Part shown: positions 6,259-8,942 of the stretch, in pieces
Numbering within the stretch: the first letter of the stretch is position 1
Layout: every line of letters begins with the position of its first letter
Source of the DNA: Chloroflexota bacterium
GTDB lineage: Bacteria; Chloroflexota; Limnocylindria; Limnocylindrales; CSP1-4
NCBI GenBank assembly: GCA_003158495.1
Contig: PMJT01000240.1
Coordinates: 5,335-14,276 of the forward strand
Length of the DNA: 8,942 bases
Direction of reading: 5' to 3'
Made by a program: the position numbers and the translations under genes
Notes under the pieces: generated by a model
What the model was told of the DNA's origin: nothing
Databases searched by the model: none
Seen by the model: only the letters and a program-made list of their open reading frames with translations

Positions 6259-6266
6259 ATCATGGG

Positions 6267-7538
6267 ATGCCGCTGCGGTCCGATTCCGAGAACTTCGCCC
6301 TAATCCGTGTCATCGGTGTGGGTGGCGGTGGTAGCAACGCCGTCAACCGGATGATTCGCGCTGAGATGATGGGGGTCGAGTTCATCGCCTGCAACACGGA
6401 CGCGCAGGCCCTCCTCCAGTCGGACGCCCCTCACAAGATCCGCATCGGCGACAAGATCACTCGTGGTCTGGGCGCAGGCGGAGACTCGACCATCGGCCAG
6501 CGCGCTGCCGAGGAAGACTCCGAGAAGATCGCGGACGCGCTCCGCGACTCGGACATGGTCTTCATCACCGCCGGCCTGGGCGGTGGCACCGGGTCCGGCG
6601 CCGCGCCGATCGTCGCGGAGATCGCTAAGGATCTCGGCGCACTCACCATCGGCGTCGTCACCAAGCCGTTTTCCTTCGAGGGCTCCCGCCGTAAGCTCAT
6701 CGCCGAGCGCGCCGCCGAGGAGCTCAAGGCCAAGGTAGACACCCTCATTACGATCCCCAACGACCGTCTGCGCGACGTCGTCCAGAAGAACACCTCCATG
6801 GTGGAGGCGTTCCGCTACGTGGACGACGTGCTTCGCCAGGGCGTCCAGGGCATCAGCGACATCATTACCGTGCCCGGGTTGATCAACCTGGACTTCGCGG
6901 ACGTCCGGACGGTCATGCGCGACGCCGGCTCTGCTCTGATGGGCATCGGCCGGGCTAGCGGAGACAACCGCGCCCTGGATGCCACGCGTCAGGCCATCGC
7001 CAGCCCGCTGCTGGAGATCAACATCAACGGCGCCCAGGGCATCCTGTTCAACATCACAGGTTCATCCAACCTCAGCCTCTTCGAGGTCACGGAGGCTGCC
7101 GAGGAGATCCGGTCGGTGGCGGACCCGGAGGCGAACATCATCTTCGGCACCAGCTTCGACGAGCGGCTGGCGGACGAAATCATGATCACAGTCATTGCCA
7201 CCGGCTTCGATCCGGACCGTCGGCCTCGCGAAGTGCGCACGGAATCCCGCAACCAGGTTCCCGTCCCGGTCGTGGTTTCTCGCGACACGCGCGACTTCCA
7301 GCGCGAACTCGACGAGCAGATCATCCGCAACCAGGAGTCGGTCGGGGCGCGCTCGCACGGCCCGGTCACCTATGGCTCCTATGGCGTGATCGAGCGTCAG
7401 CCGGGTCCGGATCCGGTCCGCCCAGCGCCGCAGCGGCGTCCGGTGCCGGATCGGCCCACCACACGCCCGCTCTACGACGACCAGGATCTCGAGATCCCGA
7501 GCTTCCTTCGACGGCCCGCGCAGGAGGAGAAGGGGTAA
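6267..7538 (+). CDS. ftsZ: FtsZ, tubulin-like Z-ring GTPase
   Basis: FtsZ polymerises with GTP into the cytoplasmic Z-ring that recruits the divisome. The 423-residue protein is complete. Residues 13-325 carry the GTPase core: RVIGVGGGGSNAVNRMI (14-30), NTDAQAL (43-49), the tubulin signature LGGGTGSGAAP (104-114) and the T7 synergy loop INLDFADVRTVM (206-217). Asn207, Asp209 and Asp212 occupy the positions that complete the GTPase site of the neighbouring subunit, with the same numbers as in E. coli. A variable, Pro/Arg-rich linker (about 326-403) leads to the C-terminal peptide DDQDLEIPSFLRRP (404-417), which should bind FtsA and possibly other ring proteins. The start was chosen for its GGAGG site and the standard N-terminus. 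yggS follows after 13 nt. The long leader suggests control separate from ftsA. Confidence 0.99.
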   Translation: MPLRSDSENFALIRVIGVGGGGSNAVNRMIRAEMMGVEFIACNTDAQALLQSDAPHKIRIGDKITRGLGAGGDSTIGQRAAEEDSEKIADALRDSDMVFITAGLGGGTGSGAAPIVAEIAKDLGALTIGVVTKPFSFEGSRRKLIAERAAEELKAKVDTLITIPNDRLRDVVQKNTSMVEAFRYVDDVLRQGVQGISDIITVPGLINLDFADVRTVMRDAGSALMGIGRASGDNRALDATRQAIASPLLEININGAQGILFNITGSSNLSLFEVTEAAEEIRSVADPEANIIFGTSFDERLADEIMITVIATGFDPDRRPREVRTESRNQVPVPVVVSRDTRDFQRELDEQIIRNQESVGARSHGPVTYGSYGVIERQPGPDPVRPAPQRRPVPDRPTTRPLYDDQDLEIPSFLRRPAQEEKG

Positions 7539-7551
7539 CCCTTCGCCGCCC

Positions 7552-8283
7552 TTGGGCCCGGTCGTAGATCCGGAAGCGATCGCCAGCTTCCGGACAGCGC
7601 GCCATCTAGTCCTCGAGGCAGTCGCGTCGGCATGCCTGAGCGCCGGTAGGGATCCAGCCGATGTCACGCTCGTGGCCGTTTCCAAGACCGTTGATGCCGG
7701 CCGGCTTGAAGCGGCGGTCGCCGCGGGGCTTACGCTGCTGGGCGAGAACCGCGTCCAGGAGGCCGAGTCGAAGGCTCCGCTGCTTCCGCAGGCTCGCTGG
7801 CACCTGATCGGGCCGCTCCAGTCGAACAAGGCCCGCCGCGCGGTTGAAGTCTTCGAGGTCATCGAATCGGTCGACTCGGTCGAACTGGCCGGCCGATTGG
7901 ATCGAATTGCCGGTGATGTCGGGCGGTCGCCGCTAGGTGTCTACCTCCAGGTGAACGTCGATCGGGACGGGGCCAAAGCCGGCTTCCTGCCCGAGACGCT
8001 CGAGGTCGAACTGTCCGCGCTGGCCGGACTGACGAATCTTCGCCTGCTCGGGCTGATGACGGTCGGACGGCTCGTGGGCGCGGCCGAGGAGGCGCGGCCG
8101 ACGTTCGCGGGCCTGCGCGAACTGTCCGGCCGTCTGCGCGAGCTGTCTCCGGCGCTGGGGCCGGGACTGTCGATGGGGATGTCCGAAGACTACGCCGTTG
8201 CGGTCGAGGAGGGGGCGACGGTGGTACGCGTTGGGCGGGCGCTATTTGGGGCGCGGCCGGGTCCCGAGGCCGCGCCGGCATAA
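7552..8283 (+). CDS. yggS: YggS/YlmE/PROSC family PLP-binding protein
   Basis: This is a cytoplasmic single-domain protein with the fold-type III PLP barrel. Family members bind pyridoxal phosphate and maintain its homeostasis without known catalysis. The 243 residues include TLVAVSKTV (39-47) with the PLP Lys45, LLGENRVQEAE (62-72), WHLIGPLQSNKAR (83-95), IESVDSVEL (104-112), QVNVDRDGAKAGF (133-145), LLGLMTVG (165-172) and the phosphate-binding end LSMGMSEDYAVAVEEGATVV (206-225) then RVGRALFG (226-233). The family usually has about 220-240 residues. The gene is a common neighbour of ftsZ in Gram-positive-type genomes. The only plausible start is the TTG at 7552, 13 nt after ftsZ. It lacks a Shine-Dalgarno at normal distance; an AGGAGG (7522-7527) lies 24 nt upstream, inside ftsZ, so translation is probably coupled. 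Confidence 0.95.
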   Translation: MGPVVDPEAIASFRTARHLVLEAVASACLSAGRDPADVTLVAVSKTVDAGRLEAAVAAGLTLLGENRVQEAESKAPLLPQARWHLIGPLQSNKARRAVEVFEVIESVDSVELAGRLDRIAGDVGRSPLGVYLQVNVDRDGAKAGFLPETLEVELSALAGLTNLRLLGLMTVGRLVGAAEEARPTFAGLRELSGRLRELSPALGPGLSMGMSEDYAVAVEEGATVVRVGRALFGARPGPEAAPA

Positions 8284-8342
8284 GCTTGTCGCTCCGCCAC
8301 GGCCTTCCCGGGGTCGCAGGGTGCTCCGAGTTGGGATTTCCA

Positions 8343-8370
8343 TTGCCGCATGCGAGCCCGTCGCGATAAT
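8343..8370 (+). promoter_or_regulatory. Candidate promoter giving a near-leaderless yggU transcript
   Basis: TTGCCG (8343-8348; 4 of 6) and GATAAT (8365-8370; 5 of 6) are 16 bp apart. The expected transcription start near 8377 lies about 3 nt before the ATG at 8380, which would make the message almost leaderless. Consistent with this, no good Shine-Dalgarno precedes that ATG. Confidence 0.4.
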
Positions 8371-8379
8371 CAAGAGCCT

Positions 8380-8688
8380 ATGGACACTGATCGCTGGCTC
8401 GAACGTTCGCGCATCTCGGCGCGCTTCGCCGTGAGGCTCATGCCGCGGGGTGGCTCGGACCGCGTTGACGGCGTGTCCGACGAGGGCGTGTTGCAGGCTC
8501 GCGTCTCGGCCCCGGCCGTCGGCGGGGCGGCGAACGCGGCGCTTGTCCGGTTGCTGGCAGACGAGTTGGGCGTCTCGAAGACGTCGGTCCGGCTCGTGGC
8601 GGGGGCGACGGGACGGCAAAAGCTGATCGTCGTGGACGGAATCTCACCCCAAACCGTCGCCACGCGCTGGCCCGGCATCAAGGTCTAG
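8380..8688 (+). CDS. yggU: YggU/DUF167 family protein
   Basis: This is a small protein of 102 residues in the DUF167 (YggU) family, whose function is unknown. Family features are SARFAVRLMPRGGSDRVDGV (13-32, for the usual hydrophobic strand followed by P-K/R-A/G-S), ARVSAPAVGGAANAALVRLL (40-59, for the typical APPvdGkAN block), SKTSVRLVAGATGRQK (66-81, for the typical SxVxIxxGxxxRxK) and the terminal LIVVDG strand. The family is about 90-100 residues long, so the ATG at 8380 fits better than the in-frame ATG at 8350, which would add ten residues and place the GATAAT element in the coding region. The gene stands where many Gram-positive-type clusters have sepF, yggT and divIVA; none of those is present here. 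The gap to yggS is 96 nt with no clear terminator. Confidence 0.85.
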   Translation: MDTDRWLERSRISARFAVRLMPRGGSDRVDGVSDEGVLQARVSAPAVGGAANAALVRLLADELGVSKTSVRLVAGATGRQKLIVVDGISPQTVATRWPGIKV

Positions 8689-8706
8689 GGCCTCTGTGGT
8701 GGCGCG

Positions 8707-8755
8707 GCGGCCCTTGGGCCGCGGCCGGCCCGCGGCGGCAGGGCGGGCTTGCCGC
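8707..8755 (+). other. GC-rich hairpins between yggU and tRNA-Val
   Basis: Two inverted repeats follow yggU: GCGGCCC-TT-GGGCCGC (8707-8722) and GCGGCA (8735-8740) with TGCCGC (8750-8755) around a 9-nt loop. Neither has a U-tract, so they are not classical intrinsic terminators. They may still slow polymerase or protect the 3' end of the message. The region has no open frame I can support. Confidence 0.35.
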
Positions 8756-8763
8756 TTCGCCGC

Positions 8764-8792
8764 CCCGACCTTCCGCGGCAGGCCGCTATAAT
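8764..8792 (+). promoter_or_regulatory. Candidate tRNA-Val promoter with perfect TATAAT
   Basis: TATAAT (8787-8792) is a perfect -10 hexamer. CCGACC (8764-8769), 17 bp upstream, keeps only the GAC core of TTGACA. The -10 is flanked exactly by GCCGC (8782-8786) and GCGGC (8793-8797), an inverted repeat. Transcription would start near 8799, giving a 5' leader of about 55 nt before the tRNA, to be removed by RNase P. Confidence 0.6.
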
Positions 8793-8853
8793 GCGGCTCC
8801 GGCGCTGGACGCCGACGCCGTCACAGGCGCTGAAGTCCGAGCGCCCGGTCTGT

Positions 8854-8930
<77 letters not shown>

Positions 8931-8942
8931 TTCCTCCCTCAT

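Larger units (their letters stand above)
6018..6266 (+). other. ftsZ leader / intergenic region
   Basis: The 249-nt gap before ftsZ is AT-richer than its surroundings and carries several regulatory-looking elements listed separately: an upstream promoter-like pair, a GAAC-N4-GTTC box and a second TATACT -10 element. Near its end is a run of seven G (6211-6217) inside a 6-bp bulged hairpin (6206-6223). The RBS region is a near duplication, CCGGAGATC (6241-6249) then CCGGAGGATC (6252-6261). An open frame of 83 codons (6052-6303) crosses it but has no family resemblance. Confidence 0.6.

Noticed and set aside
6108..6266. N-terminal extension of FtsZ by 53 residues
   Set aside because: The extension is basic and low-complexity and covers the TATACT element. 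The GGAGG site and the normal FtsZ N-terminus point to 6267.
6052..6303. 83-codon open frame in the ftsZ leader
   Set aside because: It overlaps the promoter-like elements and the ftsZ RBS, has no recognisable family features, and begins with no clear RBS.
8707..8755. Intrinsic terminator after yggU
   Set aside because: Hairpins are strong but no T-run follows either of them, so I list them only as hairpins.

Overview
The window is a GC-rich bacterial chromosomal segment holding the distal part of a division and cell wall (dcw) gene cluster. All genes lie on the + strand: ftsW (5' end outside the window), murG, murB, ftsQ, ftsA, a yjbQ-family gene, ftsZ, yggS, a yggU/DUF167 gene and a tRNA-Val(CAC). 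The protein families, the ylm-type genes after ftsZ and a Gram-positive-type SOS box suggest a monoderm-like high-GC lineage. The FtsZ and FtsQ sequences read most like Chloroflexota (for example Limnocylindria-type MAGs) to me. That placement is an impression from motifs, not a computed one, and Actinomycetota-like relatives cannot be excluded.

Layout. Bases 1-3027 hold ftsW-murG-murB, tightly packed: ftsW and murG overlap by 80 nt, and murG and murB overlap by ATGA. ftsQ follows murB by 5 nt. These encode the septal SEDS glycosyltransferase, the lipid II synthase, the UDP-MurNAc-forming reductase and the divisome connector FtsQ. A 143-nt gap (4209-4351) with inverted repeats and a weak promoter-like pair precedes ftsA. 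A yjbQ-family gene (5613-6017) then sits between ftsA and ftsZ. The ftsZ leader is 249 nt long (6018-6266) and carries a perfect GAAC-N4-GTTC box plus two promoter-like elements. After ftsZ come yggS (PLP homeostasis), a 96-nt gap with a promoter-like element almost touching the yggU start, then yggU, a 165-nt GC-rich gap with hairpins and a perfect TATAAT, and the tRNA.

How the genes work together. MurB and MurG make and finish the lipid II precursor and FtsW polymerises it at the septum. FtsQ links the membrane divisome, FtsA tethers FtsZ to the membrane, and FtsZ forms the Z-ring. yggS and yggU are frequent companions of ftsZ in Gram-positive-type genomes. The yjbQ gene is the outsider in this set.

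I saw no mobile element, CRISPR array, defence system or clearly undescribed multi-gene system. The most interesting signals are a Pro/Thr/Lys-rich insert inside FtsQ, the SOS-like box in front of ftsZ, the yjbQ gene splitting ftsA from ftsZ, and the absence of murC between murG and murB.
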